33,489 nt of DNA from Elysia marginata (taxonomy: Eukaryota; Mollusca; Gastropoda; Plakobranchidae). Each line of letters begins with the position of its first letter. The first letter of the stretch is position 1. The stretch lies in NCBI GenBank assembly GCA_019649035.1, contig BMAT01013907.1, positions 41,738 through 75,226 on the forward strand, written 5' to 3'. Positions 24,701 through 31,757 of the stretch are shown here, one piece after another. The notes under the pieces were generated by a model, which had not been told where the DNA came from, made no database searches, and saw only the letters and a program-made list of their open reading frames with translations. A program made the position numbers and the translations under genes.

Positions 24701-27700
24701 AACAGTCAATATAATCATAAAATAAGTGGTGCACAGTTTTGTCACACTGATGGTTTCCTTCAGCATAAAATTAAAAACAGAAAGTTTTGACTTTTTAAAG
24801 ATACATGTAAATTTTCCCCCCTCACTTTTTACATTAAGAGGCACACAAAGTCGCTGGCACTTATAGTGACTAAATTGGGTTTTAGCAAATTTGTTATGTC
24901 TGGCTTTGTAATGCACCGCCCAGGGTCAAATTTTAGATTTCTACACACTAGGTGTCTTCTCAGGCTTTTATCATACTCGGAATGCAGCTGTTTAAGAAAT
25001 TTACCTTATAACATGGTTGGCATACAGACTGACTTTCCTTGCAACCTGCACTTCTTCAGCAGAGAGTTGTAGTGTTTTTTTTAAATTAAAACATACAATT
25101 AAAAAACGGTTCTCTGCCGTGCTGTTGTACTCTTATTACATCCATTTTTGTTTAGATGTTGATAATCAATCAATGAAGTATTAACTGAAGGTTGACAAAA
25201 AGTACACCTACTTTGTGCAAGAAATTATTCTTCAACCTTGGTTCCCTCAAACCGTTTTTGTGATCAGGATCAACATTAAACAAGCTAAAACAAGGAGGAG
25301 ATTATATTAAAGTGGAAATTGACATCTTTGTCCTTAGAAGTGAAAAAAATGAGTATATTGCATCATACTTGATTACAGTTCTTGTTGAATTTTTTTTTTA
25401 TACTCACATAGCACTTTGCAGCCAAGTATCTGCAGGCTGGGTATTGCTGGGAGAGAACATTGGGATGGAGAAAGAAAACTCAGATAAAAATAAGAGATTA
25501 ATGAAGGGTTTCATGACAACCTTATTATATTATATATATCCATTTATGAACAATTCTGAGAATTTGTGCGTAAAAAACAGATTTCCATATTCTCTATCAG
25601 CTAGACATGTTATTTTCTTACAGATGATCATAATGTAGAAGTAACAATCAATACCCTTGAGATTGAAGTAGAAAGACTATTTATACATGTGATAACCTGC
25701 AATGAATATATTTTGAAAAAAAAAATGATAATTTTGAGGAATTTTTTTTTACAGAAAAATGCCTTGCACATATCACTGCCTATAAATCATAAAAACCATG
25801 GACAACTAGACTCCACTGGGCTCTTTGCAAGACAAGTAACAGCTCCAATCTGTTTGGTTAAAATATTTTCTCCTTACAATTTTTCAAAAGTAAATAAGCT
25901 GCTTGCAGTCATCACTAAACGAGCATAGAACGTTAGAACAAATTTTGGGAAGATAAAGACAACGTTAGTATTTACAAATTGCTGTGAAGAGGTGGTCGGA
26001 AGGGAATTGTTTTGTGTTTGGTTTGTATCACCTTTTCCTCTCCTTGAACTGCTTCTTCCAAAGCCAACAATGAAAAGGTTGGTGTTGCATATGTCATAAC
26101 CATCACAATGGTTTAAAACTTACATTTCATTGTTTTAGTTTAACTTTTATCCATCAAAAACTCTGACTGGAGAGTATTTACTCTAAAAGATGTAGAAAGC
26201 CTCTATCAAATAATTTTATTGAGTGTTTGAAAAAGTTCTTAACAAACCTTGATAAGTTTGCGGCTGCTCAGAAGGTGGATGGCCCTGTGGTATTGTCCTG
26301 TGTAGAACATGGTCTGGGCATACCAGAATAGATCCTCAACGGCTAGATGAAAGACAGGTGAAATAAGGTTAAACTCAGTGATATACATAGGATGTGGGAG
26401 GTAAAAAACGCCAATTAAAAAAAGATACATGTTTTTTTTTTTCTTTCAGAAAATAGGACTATTTATAAGAATGTGAATTTTACATAATTGGCCCTTGTTA
26501 TCAACATTAGAACTGTTAAGAAATTACCATGATCATTAGCAATTAAATTTAGTATAAAAAACAAATGTTAGTCCTTAAATGCTTTTGGCACTCTAATTTT
26601 AAATTTTCTTCTTTCACCTTGGCTTTTTGTGTCTTGTCCTTCATTATTTTTACATAATTTGAAATCTGAATCTACGTAAGTTTATCTTTCATTCAAGTTT
26701 CTTTTCCTCATGAAATAAAACGAACACATAAAAAAACCCCAGTAAATGCATTGTTACTGTAATTTTTTAAAATTTTATTACACACTCTTACTTAGGTTTA
26801 TAAATAATTTGGCTAGAATATAAATATGATTATGCTTCTCTTACCATCAGATAAATCAACCAGCTTATCAGCCCAGAAGATTGCAGATTCATAATGGTGC
26901 TTGTAAGAGAGAAGAATGAAAAAATTATAAGTTGATTTAATCCAGCCCTTTATGTTAAATGTCAAACCTTTTTCTAAGTTAAGTTGTAACTGTAATAAGG
27001 ATCTGAAGCCTACAATCTTCATTACGCCAGTGCTGGTATAGAACTAACATAAATTTTCTAATTCCTCTAAATTCCTCTAAAACCATTTGGCGTGACCTGT
27101 TAATCTTTATCCATTCAAATGTGTATACTTGATATTTCGTAATTTGCCTTGGAGAACAACCAGTGTGAACTCTTCAAATTGAGATGAATGAAACGAGTTT
27201 AGACATGGATTAATGTAAAAGAAGAGCATGTCTACAGGCCTATTTTAGCAAAAGCCAGAGCAATCTTATAAAAAAAATTCTCATCTAGATCAGTATTAGG
27301 CACCACATTTGCTTATAAATAGACTTTAAAATGTGTTCTGTAAAACATTTTCAGGTGCTGTTGATGAATATAATTTTATGGCACTCCTATTTAGTGCAAA
27401 CAAACCATTTTAAGATATGGGACTGTGGCAAAGGGACCTGATTCTGTCCGCTGTGACGGTGGACAACGTATTTTATAGCAAAGAAATGAAGACTGCCGTA
27501 AAAATGTTTTTTACTTTGTAAAAAAACTACATCATTTTGTTCTGTTGAAAATTTTATCCAAAAAGACCTTAAAATTTTAAAAAAAATTAAGGAAAAGCAC
27601 AAGAGAAAATCTTCTGGTTGTGATGCAGGACAATTTTTTGAGTAGATTAATAGAGTGAGAAATAAAATTAAACCTGAGATAGCGGCAGAACGATGTGGTT

Positions 27701-30700
27701 TTGTAGAAGGCAAGGGCACAACAAATGCAGATTTTACTCTGCGAGTCCTGATTGAAAGAGCACTGGAGGTACAAAAAGATGTGTACTTATGCTTTATCGA
27801 TTACACATACACACAAAGGCGTTTGACAGAGTACGCCATGATGAGATAATTAAAGAGCTAACTCATCTTCACATAGATGGAAAGGACTTAAGAATCATAA
27901 AGAATATGTACTGGGAGCAAACAGCAGCAATGAGAGTAGAAGGGGAAGTGAGTTAATTTCAAAAGATTAAAAGAGGTGTTCGGCAAGGATGTGTCCTATC
28001 CCCTGATCTCTTCTCACTGTATAGAGAAGTTATTATGCGCCACATTGAGGATTACCCTGGGATAAAAGTGGGAGGTCATAATATTAACAATCTGAGATAC
28101 GCGGATGACACTGTCCTCATTGCAGAAAATAAAAGTGATTTACAAAAACTCCTTGATGTTGTCTATTTGGAAAGTCAAAAGAAAGGACTTGAACTTAACA
28201 GCAAAAAGACAGAGGTGATGGTCATTAGCAGGAAAACCAACTCTCTACCTGTTAATGTGACAGTAAACAAAAATAAACTCACTCAGAGAGAAAACTTTAG
28301 TTATCTTGGAACATTGATTTCAAGTGATGGCAGAAGCAACACAGAGATCCAAGCAAGAATAGCTCAAGCAAAGGCAACATTTCAGAAAATGAAGTCAATC
28401 CTTACAAATCCATATGTATCGATTCAGACAAGAAAAAGAGTTCTAGAATGCTACATAGAACCAATACTGATGTACGGTAGAGAAGCCTGGACAATCAAAA
28501 CAAATTTAAAAAGAAGCTGGAAGCAATAGAAATGTGGTTTCTTCGACAATTGTTGAAGATACCTTGGACAGCAAAGAAAACAAATGAAAGAGTGCTACAA
28601 GAGGCACAAAGTGAACGATCTCTTTTACATAAAATACGCAAAAGACAAGCAACCTTTTTTGGCCATATCATGAGACAGGAAAAACTAGAAAACGTGATAA
28701 TAACGGGAATGATGACGGGTAGACGCTGTAGAGGTAGACAGAGAGAGAGGCTGACTGATGGCATGGCAAAGTGGCTTGGTGTGGGCAGTGTGGTAGCGAT
28801 GCTGCAGAAGACAAAGATACGCCAGGAGTAGAGAGGACTGATCGCCAACGCTATGGAGCAGGGCACCTAATGAATGAATGAATAGAGTCTATGGCAGCGT
28901 GCTGACAAATCACGAAATGAAGGGATATATGACAGTGACGAAATGAAGTGATATGAAATAGACGAAATGAAGGGATATGACACTGACAAAATGAAGGGAA
29001 TAACCTTTCCCGGATCAGACAAATAGAGACTTAAATATTCTGTTGACGAAATGAAGGAATTTTTATGACGGGTAATTTAATAGCAGCGATCCAATACTTT
29101 TCTGAATATCAAACCACAATTTTCGAATCCTACTTCTCTGGGAATAATCAATTTTAGAACTGGCCAGCTGCTGAAGGGCAGGTAAAACAGATGCAGTGCT
29201 AGCGCATTCTCTCTCTCTCTCTCTCTCCGTTGCTTGGACCGCGGTGGCTGGATATTTTTTCACGGCCCCTCCCCACCTTGCTCACTATTTGCAGATTGCC
29301 TGGTGTCTTCTCTCAAGGCTTTTGCATGGCGCAAGTTTGCTATGCCTCAATCATCAATAGTCTAGCAGGTTAGAGTCTGCTAATAATTTTGAGACTTAGC
29401 AGGGTGGCTGAAGATGACAAAAAGAAAAGAAAAATAGCGTTGAACAGCCTCTTTAACCTCCCCGACCCACTGACCAATACCCCTAGCCCCTCCCCTCTGT
29501 TTAACACCCGAAGGTAAGTTCAATGTACAATTGAAATATTAACTCGCCGCCTTGGTAGCAAGGTGGCTGCTGATATAGTGATTTATAAGAAATTTATCCT
29601 TTAATTTTGGCACAGCCCATTCGTCACAGAATTTACTTCATTTCGTCATAAACAGAATAAGTCTTCATTTATCTGATCCAGAGAGATTTATTCCCTTTGT
29701 TTCGTCAGTGTCATATCCCTTTAACATTCCGTCAGCCCGTCACCATCTCTATTAATCTACTCCGGTGTTTGGCCCGCTACAGTTTTCATATGTCTCTCCA
29801 CCAAACTTTTCCCCAAAAAATACCTAGCCCCATTTTACCTGGTAGAATTATTAGAAGTCCCCAAAAGAAGGACCCTTTTCTTTTAAAAATCTTAGCTGCA
29901 GTGAGTAGAGTTAGATCTCTATAATCTACTTCAGCGTTTGGCCTGCTACAGTTCTCAAACACTCGCCATACGCTACAGTTCTCACAAAACTTTCCACAAA
30001 TTAATTCAGGCTTCACTGGAACCAGCAGGCCTATTGCTGGAACAGAATTTAGAGAGACAGCCAACAGTGGCCAGGCTAAACTAGGCACTAGCACTAGCAG
30101 TTCTCATGCACTCTCCCCCTGCTTCTCTTCTCACTACACTTTCTACCAAACTCAGGCTTCACTGGAACCAGCGGGCCTATCGCTGGAAGTGGAACTGTCG
30201 AACAGATTTAGGAAAGACTTCCATACCCACGCGCCAGTAAAAGTAATGAAATGAAGCAAGTCTGTTTACAAAATGGTGTCACATATAGATACACTTGCGT
30301 TGTCCCGAGTGGTGAAAGAAAATTCCATTTATATAAAATTAAAAATACAACGCACTAGACCAATGTCCAGTGAATATTCATCCATTAACATTGGATTAGT
30401 CATATTGTAGCAGGTAACAAGTTTATCTAGTGCTTTAAATTAATTTCAAAGTGGCGCGTCGGTATGGAAGTGATTCCCAGATTTATTAGGTTGTTAGTTA
30501 ACATTAAATGTTACAAACGCACTAGTGACCAGACCAAGCTAGATAAGGATCCGCGAGCAACATAGTGTGCTGAGTGAGAGATGGGCCTGCGCTAGTGCAA
30601 AGGTGATGGATGTACTCGATAGTAATCGGTGACTGTATAAATGAGTAATTGTGCTTAAATTCACAGTACTCAGTAGCGGGCCGATCCCAGGATTATCCCT

Positions 30701-31105
30701 GGTTTTATTGTCCAGCAACATAAAATATGACCAGGATCTAAATATCTAAATTTTAATTTATCACAATACAGCAGACACGTAAAATATAGACTAGATCTAG
30801 ATCTATAGATGTTTGGAAGGAAGCAATACTTCGGAAGGCTACAACTTGTAGTTGTAGATAGGTCTAGACTTGTAATTAGGCCTAGATCTAGGTCTAATTA
30901 CAAATACGAGCGCACAACCTTCTTCTAGATCTATCAACAGGTAAAGAAGCAAAACAATATGGATTAGTATAAGCCTTCGATTTAATATACCAACCTTATA
31001 TATGTAATTTTTCACTCGATTTCTCATTTCCGTAATAAAATTTTCTATGTTCAGCTCATTCGTTGGAGACCCTTCCATTTTCACAGTTCCCACCGGCGCA
31101 GCCAT
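7625..31105 (-). CDS. CDC16: CDC16/APC6, anaphase-promoting complex TPR subunit, 17 exons
   Basis: Spliced gene on the minus strand; coding exons in order: 30995-31105, 26845-26899, 26248-26342, 25408-25446, 24409-24561, 23064-23223, 19734-19828, 18274-18407, 17486-17565, 16775-16824, 16040-16110, 15050-15175, 14281-14433, 13631-13836, 11687-11742, 11014-11104, 7625-7920. The sum is 1971 nt, 656 residues plus TGA; human CDC16 is about 620. All introns are GT-AG and the phases agree throughout. The product is an all-helical TPR protein; stretches such as YESAIFWADK, SICLLRGKIYEAMDNR, ISWFAVGCYYML and HLPVLYIGLEYGLTNNAK follow human CDC16 in order. Known family role: scaffold arm of the nuclear/cytosolic APC/C ubiquitin ligase that drives mitotic exit. 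The start at 31105 has A at -3 and G at +4; an in-frame ATG at 31120 would add five residues. No canonical AATAAA was seen in the 600 bases after the stop. The family call is strong; exon edges are by eye. Confidence 0.95.
8805..8879. ncRNA. MicroRNA-like hairpin in CDC16 intron 16
   Basis: Arms 8805-8832 and 8852-8879 pair over 25 of 28 positions, with one 2x2 internal loop and one A-A mismatch, around a 19 nt loop. Size and shape match a microRNA precursor, and one more C-G pair extends the base. Both strands could fold; only the minus strand is in the CDC16 transcript. No seed of a known conserved family was recognised. It could also be a very short MITE. Confidence 0.5.
8950..9055. repeat. 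Possible pogo-like repeat fragment
   Basis: It begins after TA with CAGTGGAAAAACTGCGAGG and carries GTTGAGTTCTCTCACTTTGAGG, a word also found near 17800 (GTTGAATTCTCTTACTTTG). No right terminal repeat was found. Confidence 0.35.
9311..9568 (-). mobile_element. LINE reverse-transcriptase C-terminal relic
   Basis: On the minus strand, pieces LLQQLMNRKLGYAGHIMR, KIEGK, WMDNVKEWLG and NREEWRDMVANLRTKDGT appear in order across shifted frames. This is the usual C-terminus of RTE-like non-LTR elements (GHIMR, then R..W, then a final REEWR.....L). It is heavily degraded and 5'-truncated, and lies in CDC16 intron 16 in the sense direction. Confidence 0.7.
9621..9706 (-). repeat. tRNA-Ile-like repeat (pseudo-tRNA or SINE head)
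   Basis: The minus strand reads GCCGGTGGCTCAGTCGATTA (A box), then GTCGTGCTAATAATG with an Ile-like AAT anticodon loop, then a perfect T arm GGGGTTCAACCCC. About 19 extra bases between the anticodon and T arms and an unpaired acceptor stem argue against a functional tRNA. Confidence 0.6.
10882..10930 (+). repeat. 23 bp AT-rich tandem repeat, two copies
   Basis: CATAATTATATTTAAATTTA followed by GTG is repeated exactly with a 23 bp period, in intron 16 just 3' of exon 16. Confidence 0.9.
11014..11104 (-). CDS. CDC16: CDC16 exon 16 (residues 529-559)
   Basis: A 91 nt exon encoding ALGLRKDDTFSTTML, then TNSMEALMSEMSACD, phase 0 to 1, with acceptor AAAACCAG and donor GTAAGT. It matches human ALGLRRDDTFSVTML, the last well conserved segment of the family. 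Confidence 0.93.
11528..11722 (-). repeat. 45 bp tandem repeat duplicating the exon 15 donor
   Basis: Four units start at 11528, 11573, 11633 and 11678 (plus coordinates). Three are 45 bp and one is 60 bp through an internal 15 bp duplication. On the coding strand each carries AGAGGCTGTTAATTATTTCC, an AAG/GTATGT donor and GTATACAG. The frame is open through all units and repeats VCHLLYTEAVNYFHK. Both unit lengths are multiples of three. Confidence 0.92.
11687..11742 (-). CDS. CDC16: CDC16 exon 15 (residues 510-528), first of four tandem donors
   Basis: A 56 nt exon encoding GFVYALMSNHAEAVNYFHK, phase 1 to 0, with acceptor TTTTTACAG and donor AAG/GTATGT. It matches human GYIHSLMGNFENAVDYFH, and the human sequence continues directly into exon 16 (ALGL), which favours this donor as the ancestral one. 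The last 25 nt and the donor are repeated three more times downstream, with donors after 11642, 11582 and 11537. All keep the reading frame into exon 16. Confidence 0.88.
11783..12681 (-). mobile_element. Young 5'-truncated RTE-like LINE with 11 bp target duplications
   Basis: An 899 bp insertion in intron 14, same sense as CDC16. It carries an unbroken 294-residue frame (11797-12681) that starts inside the reverse transcriptase (MSPAIFNLYTEYI), has the catalytic LRYADDTVML motif and the full C-terminal domain (CETWTLNASL, GHIRR, NREEWRRTI), then TAA. The 3' end is a short (GGTAAA)n tail, usual for RTE-like elements. AAATTCATTCT flanks it exactly (11772-11782 and 12682-12692). Clade assignment is by motif only. 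Confidence 0.9.
12726..12757 (+). repeat. (TTG)n microsatellite
   Basis: About ten uninterrupted TTG triplets, 35 bp from the LINE target duplication. Confidence 0.95.
12910..13295 (+). mobile_element. L2/CR1-like LINE 3' end
   Basis: The plus strand encodes the reverse-transcriptase C-terminus FYQGAEIWNNLPSPIQ, then LPSFKSNLKTYLF, with TAA at 13033-13035. The 3' UTR ends GTAAAGCGCTTTGAG...GGCGCTATAAAAATAAAC and a (TTA)n tail. The WN.LP.......FK..LKT.LF ending and the GCGCTATA tail are typical of L2/CR1-type elements and the SINEs they move. It is strongly 5'-truncated and antisense to CDC16. Confidence 0.8.
13631..13836 (-). CDS. CDC16: CDC16 exon 14 (residues 441-510)
   Basis: A 206 nt exon with RWEPLINNLGHVARR, YEEALEYHKQALVLVP and ending ASTYSAI plus one base before GTAATT, phase 2 to 1. 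It matches human KWEPLLNNLGHVCRK and YAEALDYHRQALVLIP. Confidence 0.96.
14281..14433 (-). CDS. CDC16: CDC16 exon 13 (residues 390-441)
   Basis: A 153 nt exon with HLPVLYIGLEYGLTNNAK, LAERFFSEARGIAPTDPF and HEMGV, phase 2 to 2, with acceptor TGTCCCCAG and donor GTAAGT. It is the best conserved TPR block of the family. Confidence 0.96.
15050..15175 (-). CDS. CDC16: CDC16 exon 12 (residues 348-390)
   Basis: A 126 nt exon with SKATTLERAHGPSWLAYG and QAMAAYFTASQIM, phase 2 to 2, with acceptor CTCTCTAG and donor GTGAGT. It is a full TPR unit close to human CDC16. Confidence 0.95.
16040..16110 (-). CDS. CDC16: CDC16 exon 11 (residues 325-348)
   Basis: A 71 nt exon encoding ISWFAVGCYYMLTENYSFAR and WYL, phase 0 to 2, with acceptor CTCTGCAG and donor GTGAGT. 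The WFAVGCYY core is a family signature. Confidence 0.95.
16180..16485. mobile_element. Possible piggyBac-like MITE in intron 10
   Basis: The right edge reads CCCCTTTGTGTCG from a TTAA (16482-16485) on the minus strand. The left edge is CCCTTCTAGACC at 16181. The interior holds related words ACAATGTACGTTGT and ACAATGTACGTCGT and is richer in CpG than its surroundings. A left TTAA is missing, so the call is weak. Confidence 0.3.
16775..16824 (-). CDS. CDC16: CDC16 exon 10 (residues 308-324)
   Basis: A 50 nt exon encoding LFYLGHKLVDSYPDKC, phase 1 to 0, with acceptor TTTTCAG and donor GTAAGT. It matches human ELFYLSHKLVDLYP. Confidence 0.93.
17486..17565 (-). CDS. CDC16: CDC16 exon 9 (residues 281-308)
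   Basis: An 80 nt exon encoding VLTQDPYHSQCLPIHIACLV and then ELKKSN, phase 2 to 1, with acceptor TTTTCCTCAG and donor GTATGA. It matches human DPFHASCLPVHIGTLVEL. An alternative AG two bases downstream would break the frame. Confidence 0.94.
17669..17880 (+). repeat. Possible pogo-like repeat fragment in intron 8
   Basis: It starts CAGTAGAAACTCC and carries AATTTGAAATTCTCATAATT and GTTGAATTCTCTTACTTTG, sharing words with the copies at 672 and 8950. No right end is visible. Confidence 0.35.
18274..18407 (-). CDS. CDC16: CDC16 exon 8 (residues 237-281)
   Basis: A 134 nt exon with NLDVIVSTAEQHLYNCNF near its end, phase 0 to 2, with acceptor TTCATCCAG and donor GTAAGT. It matches human ENLDVVVSLAERHYYNCDF. 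The first 15 or so residues are the poorly conserved linker before the C-terminal TPR array. Confidence 0.95.
18768..18930 (+). repeat. 72 bp tandem repeat, about 2.3 copies
   Basis: TACCCCTCTAGTCTATTT recurs at 18768, 18840 and 18912. The first two units differ at a few positions. The third is cut just before the solo LTR target site. Confidence 0.9.
18938..19663 (+). mobile_element. Solo LTR (Gypsy-like) with 5 bp target duplication
   Basis: A 726 bp LTR runs from TGTAAC to TGTGACA and is flanked by CAAAG on both sides (18933-18937 and 19664-19668). A TATAAATA box (19301-19308) and an AATAAA (19540-19545) lie in the order expected of U3-R-U5 on the plus strand. No internal coding region is present, so this is the product of recombination between two LTRs. 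The exact target duplication suggests a moderate or young age. Family assignment is inferred from LTR style only. It sits in CDC16 intron 7, antisense to the gene. Confidence 0.8.
19734..19828 (-). CDS. CDC16: CDC16 exon 7 (residues 205-236)
   Basis: A 95 nt exon encoding EQDLIESLPF and ending SLYQSKMKK, phase 1 to 0, with acceptor TTCTCACAG and donor GTATCA. It matches human EKELLESLPL and FLFENKLKK. The donor is weaker than its neighbours. A solo LTR lies 70 bp downstream in intron 7. Confidence 0.92.
20866..21052 (+). promoter_or_regulatory. Candidate plus-strand promoter or 5' exon inside intron 6
   Basis: CAAAATGGCGGCCGCC at 20868 matches the YY1-type AANATGGCGGC core-promoter motif in a CpG-richer patch. 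About 160 bp downstream is a strong donor, AAATCAG/GTGAGTA. The ATG itself opens only an 11-codon frame. No downstream exon is identified, so a nested or antisense transcript is only a possibility. A repeat end is the alternative. Confidence 0.3.
21240..21336 (-). promoter_or_regulatory. Second ATGGC-type CpG-rich patch facing the first
   Basis: The minus strand reads AAAATGGCCGCCGATACGAC from about 21333 and resembles the patch at 20868. Together they form a short imperfect inverted pair 450 bp apart. The minus ATG opens a 28-codon frame, not recognised. Confidence 0.25.
21350..23060 (-). other. Rest of CDC16 intron 6, nothing recognised
   Basis: AT-rich intron sequence with A runs. It contains the small shuffled repeat words at 22873-22917 noted separately, but no exon. 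Confidence 0.4.
23064..23223 (-). CDS. CDC16: CDC16 exon 6 (residues 152-205)
   Basis: A 160 nt exon containing SICLLRGKIYEAMDNR and LDVFCFEAFDLL, ending HHMLTATE plus one base before a GTACAG donor. The acceptor has a long polypyrimidine tract. It is close to human CDC16 over its whole length. Confidence 0.96.
23948..24175 (+). mobile_element. tRNA-headed SINE-like repeat in intron 5
   Basis: The head has TGTGGCTCAATGG (A-box region) and GGTTCAATTCC (B box, 24003-24013). The body contains CAGTCCACCAGTAAATCTGG and TACCTGGTTAAATACAGTG, a layout seen in invertebrate SINEs (GTAAATGGGTACCTGG-type). It is antisense to CDC16. The 3' end is not sharply defined. Confidence 0.55.
24409..24561 (-). 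CDS. CDC16: CDC16 exon 5 (residues 101-151)
   Basis: A 153 nt exon starting YECKEWQEALNVLDMLDM, followed by a serine/asparagine-rich linker and ending WDNMLLRN before a GTACGT donor, phase 0 to 0. The first part aligns with human KEHQQALDILDM. The linker is the variable loop of the family, so the 3' edge is less certain than the 5' edge (acceptor TTTTATCCAG). Confidence 0.87.
25408..25446 (-). CDS. CDC16: CDC16 exon 4, 39 nt (residues 88-100)
   Basis: A very short exon of exactly 13 codons, QYPACRYLAAKCY, with acceptor TTCTCTCCCAG and donor GTGAGT, phase 0 at both ends. It matches human EACRYLAARCH. Skipping it would keep the frame and remove half a TPR helix. Confidence 0.93.
26248..26342 (-). 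CDS. CDC16: CDC16 exon 3 (residues 56-87)
   Basis: A 95 nt exon encoding AVEDLFWYAQTMFYTGQYHR and then AIHLLSSRKLIK, with acceptor TTTCATCTAG and donor GTTTGT, phase 1 to 0. The QYHRA.H.L.SRKL signature is diagnostic of CDC16. Confidence 0.95.
26845..26899 (-). CDS. CDC16: CDC16 exon 2 (residues 38-56)
   Basis: A 55 nt exon encoding HHYESAIFWADKLVDLSD, between a TTACAAG acceptor and a GTAAGA donor, phase 0 to 1. It corresponds to the first TPR helix pair of CDC16 (SALFWADK in human). Intron 1, upstream, is 4.1 kb and full of mobile-element sequence. Confidence 0.93.
27646..28882 (+). mobile_element. Broken RTE-like LINE (reverse transcriptase to 3' end)
   Basis: It begins INRVRNKIKPEIAAERCGFV, then LRVLIERALEVQKDVYLCF, RGVRQGCVLSP, the catalytic NLRYADDTVLIAE, a long C-terminal domain (GHIMRQEKLENVIITGMM) and ANAMEQGT with TAA, followed by a (TGAA)n tail. 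Breaks are an ACAC-type insertion near 27810, a stop near 27954, a one-base loss near 28515 and a TAG replacing Trp near 28829. It is 5'-truncated, in intron 1 antisense to CDC16, and a different family from the copy at 11783. Confidence 0.88.
28900..29737. mobile_element. Foldback-type element with about 130-170 bp inverted arms
   Basis: Left arm 28900-29072 and right arm 29619-29737 are inverted copies sharing GCTGAC, AGGGATATGACACTGAC, GAAGGGAATAA, GGATCAGA.AAAT and GACGAAATGAAG in order. The left arm is longer because the GACGAAATGAAGGGATATGA word is repeated three times. The 545 bp centre has no open frame and holds a (CT)n run. It begins 18 bp after the LINE tail. The superfamily is not recognised. 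Confidence 0.7.
29208..29227 (+). repeat. (CT)n microsatellite
   Basis: About ten CT dinucleotides in the centre of the foldback element. Confidence 0.9.
29745..30188 (+). repeat. Two interleaved pairs of direct repeats
   Basis: The pair 29745-29788 and 29915-29957 shares ATCTCTAT.AATCTACT and GTTTGGCC.GCTACAGTT. The pair 30005-30042 and 30151-30188 shares CAGGCTTCACTGGAACCAGC and GGCCTAT.GCTGGAA. The second word can fold (CCAGC...GCTGG). Function unknown; they start where the right foldback arm ends. Confidence 0.75.
30870..30903. repeat. 34 bp near-perfect palindrome
   Basis: TTGTAATTAGGCCTAGATCT continues into its own reverse complement with one mismatched pair, around a central AGATCT. 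It lies in intron 1, 90 bp from exon 1, in a stretch rich in CTAGATCTA words. Confidence 0.85.
30995..31105 (-). CDS. CDC16: CDC16 exon 1 (residues 1-37)
   Basis: Begins MAAPVGTVKMEGSPTNELNI and ends RVKNYIYK before a GTTGGT donor, phase 0. The last third aligns with the start of human CDC16 (RLRKRVRQYLDQ); the first 20 or so residues are an extra acidic leader. The frame stays open upstream to 31228, so an upstream start cannot be excluded, but the ATG at 31105 has the best Kozak context. Confidence 0.85.
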
Positions 31106-31269
31106 GTTTGGAAGTGTCATACTGTCATTGTATTTTCGATCGTGCAAAAGATCTGAGGAAGATGAGGTTGAAAAGAGGCTATTTATACCCCAGAGTTTTA
31201 CTAATATGATGAAGGCTAGCAAAGACAACCGTATGTCTAGATTAAAAAAAGACTCAAGTGTGGAAAGGA

Positions 31270-31437
31270 AATTTTAAGAGGTATGATATTTTACACAGCA
31301 TCCTACAGATGTGAGACATGAGCTGTCAACACAGCTGGACAGAGAAAGATCTTGGCTTTCGAAGTGAGCTATTACCGGTACTGGAAAATGTGCGGAATAG
31401 GGCCTACCATAGGCAGAACAAAAATGAGAAATGACTT
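31270..31437 (+). mobile_element. Short LINE reverse-transcriptase relic
   Basis: The plus strand reads IFYTASYRCET, a stop in place of Trp, AVNTAGQRKILAFEVSYYRY and MCGIGPTIGRTKMRN. This matches the YGCETWTVN...R..LAFEM.CYR segment of RTE-like LINEs. Only this segment remains, just upstream of CDC16 exon 1. Confidence 0.55.
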
Positions 31438-31706
31438 GTAATAAAGGTATCTTAGGTTTAAATTTGTTTTAATGGTTTGTCTTTTTCCATAATTGGGGTG
31501 TTTATATATTATCCTAAGGCAACAAATTAAGGTTTATATAGAGTTAGAATAAAGTTCGACAGTCAAAGCACTTTGTCACCCCAATGTGGCAAGGACTAGG
31601 ACCTCCCTCTCATCTTGCGGTGAGTGACAGAGGAATCTATGGTTCATCATAGCAGACGCAGGTTAAAACGTGAAAGGAAATAGGGATAAAAAACGGCGCT
31701 ATACAT

Positions 31707-31710
<4 letters not shown>
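31438..31710. other. CDC16 upstream region, nothing recognised
   Basis: No exon, TATA box or clear promoter motif for CDC16 (which would read leftward from about 31150) was recognised. Confidence 0.35.

Positions 31711-31714
<4 letters not shown>

Positions 31715-31753
<39 letters not shown>
31715..31753 (+). repeat. (CT)n microsatellite after a C run
   Basis: About 19 CT dinucleotides following nine C residues; a shorter interrupted CT tract follows to about 31790. Confidence 0.95.

Positions 31754-31757
<4 letters not shown>

Noticed and set aside
29697-29924. 75-residue protein next to the foldback arm
   Set aside because: The frame crosses the inverted arm and the direct repeats; no codon or family signal.
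31047-31277. Plus-strand 76-residue protein overlapping CDC16 exon 1
   Set aside because: It is antisense to the well-supported exon 1 and runs into a LINE relic.
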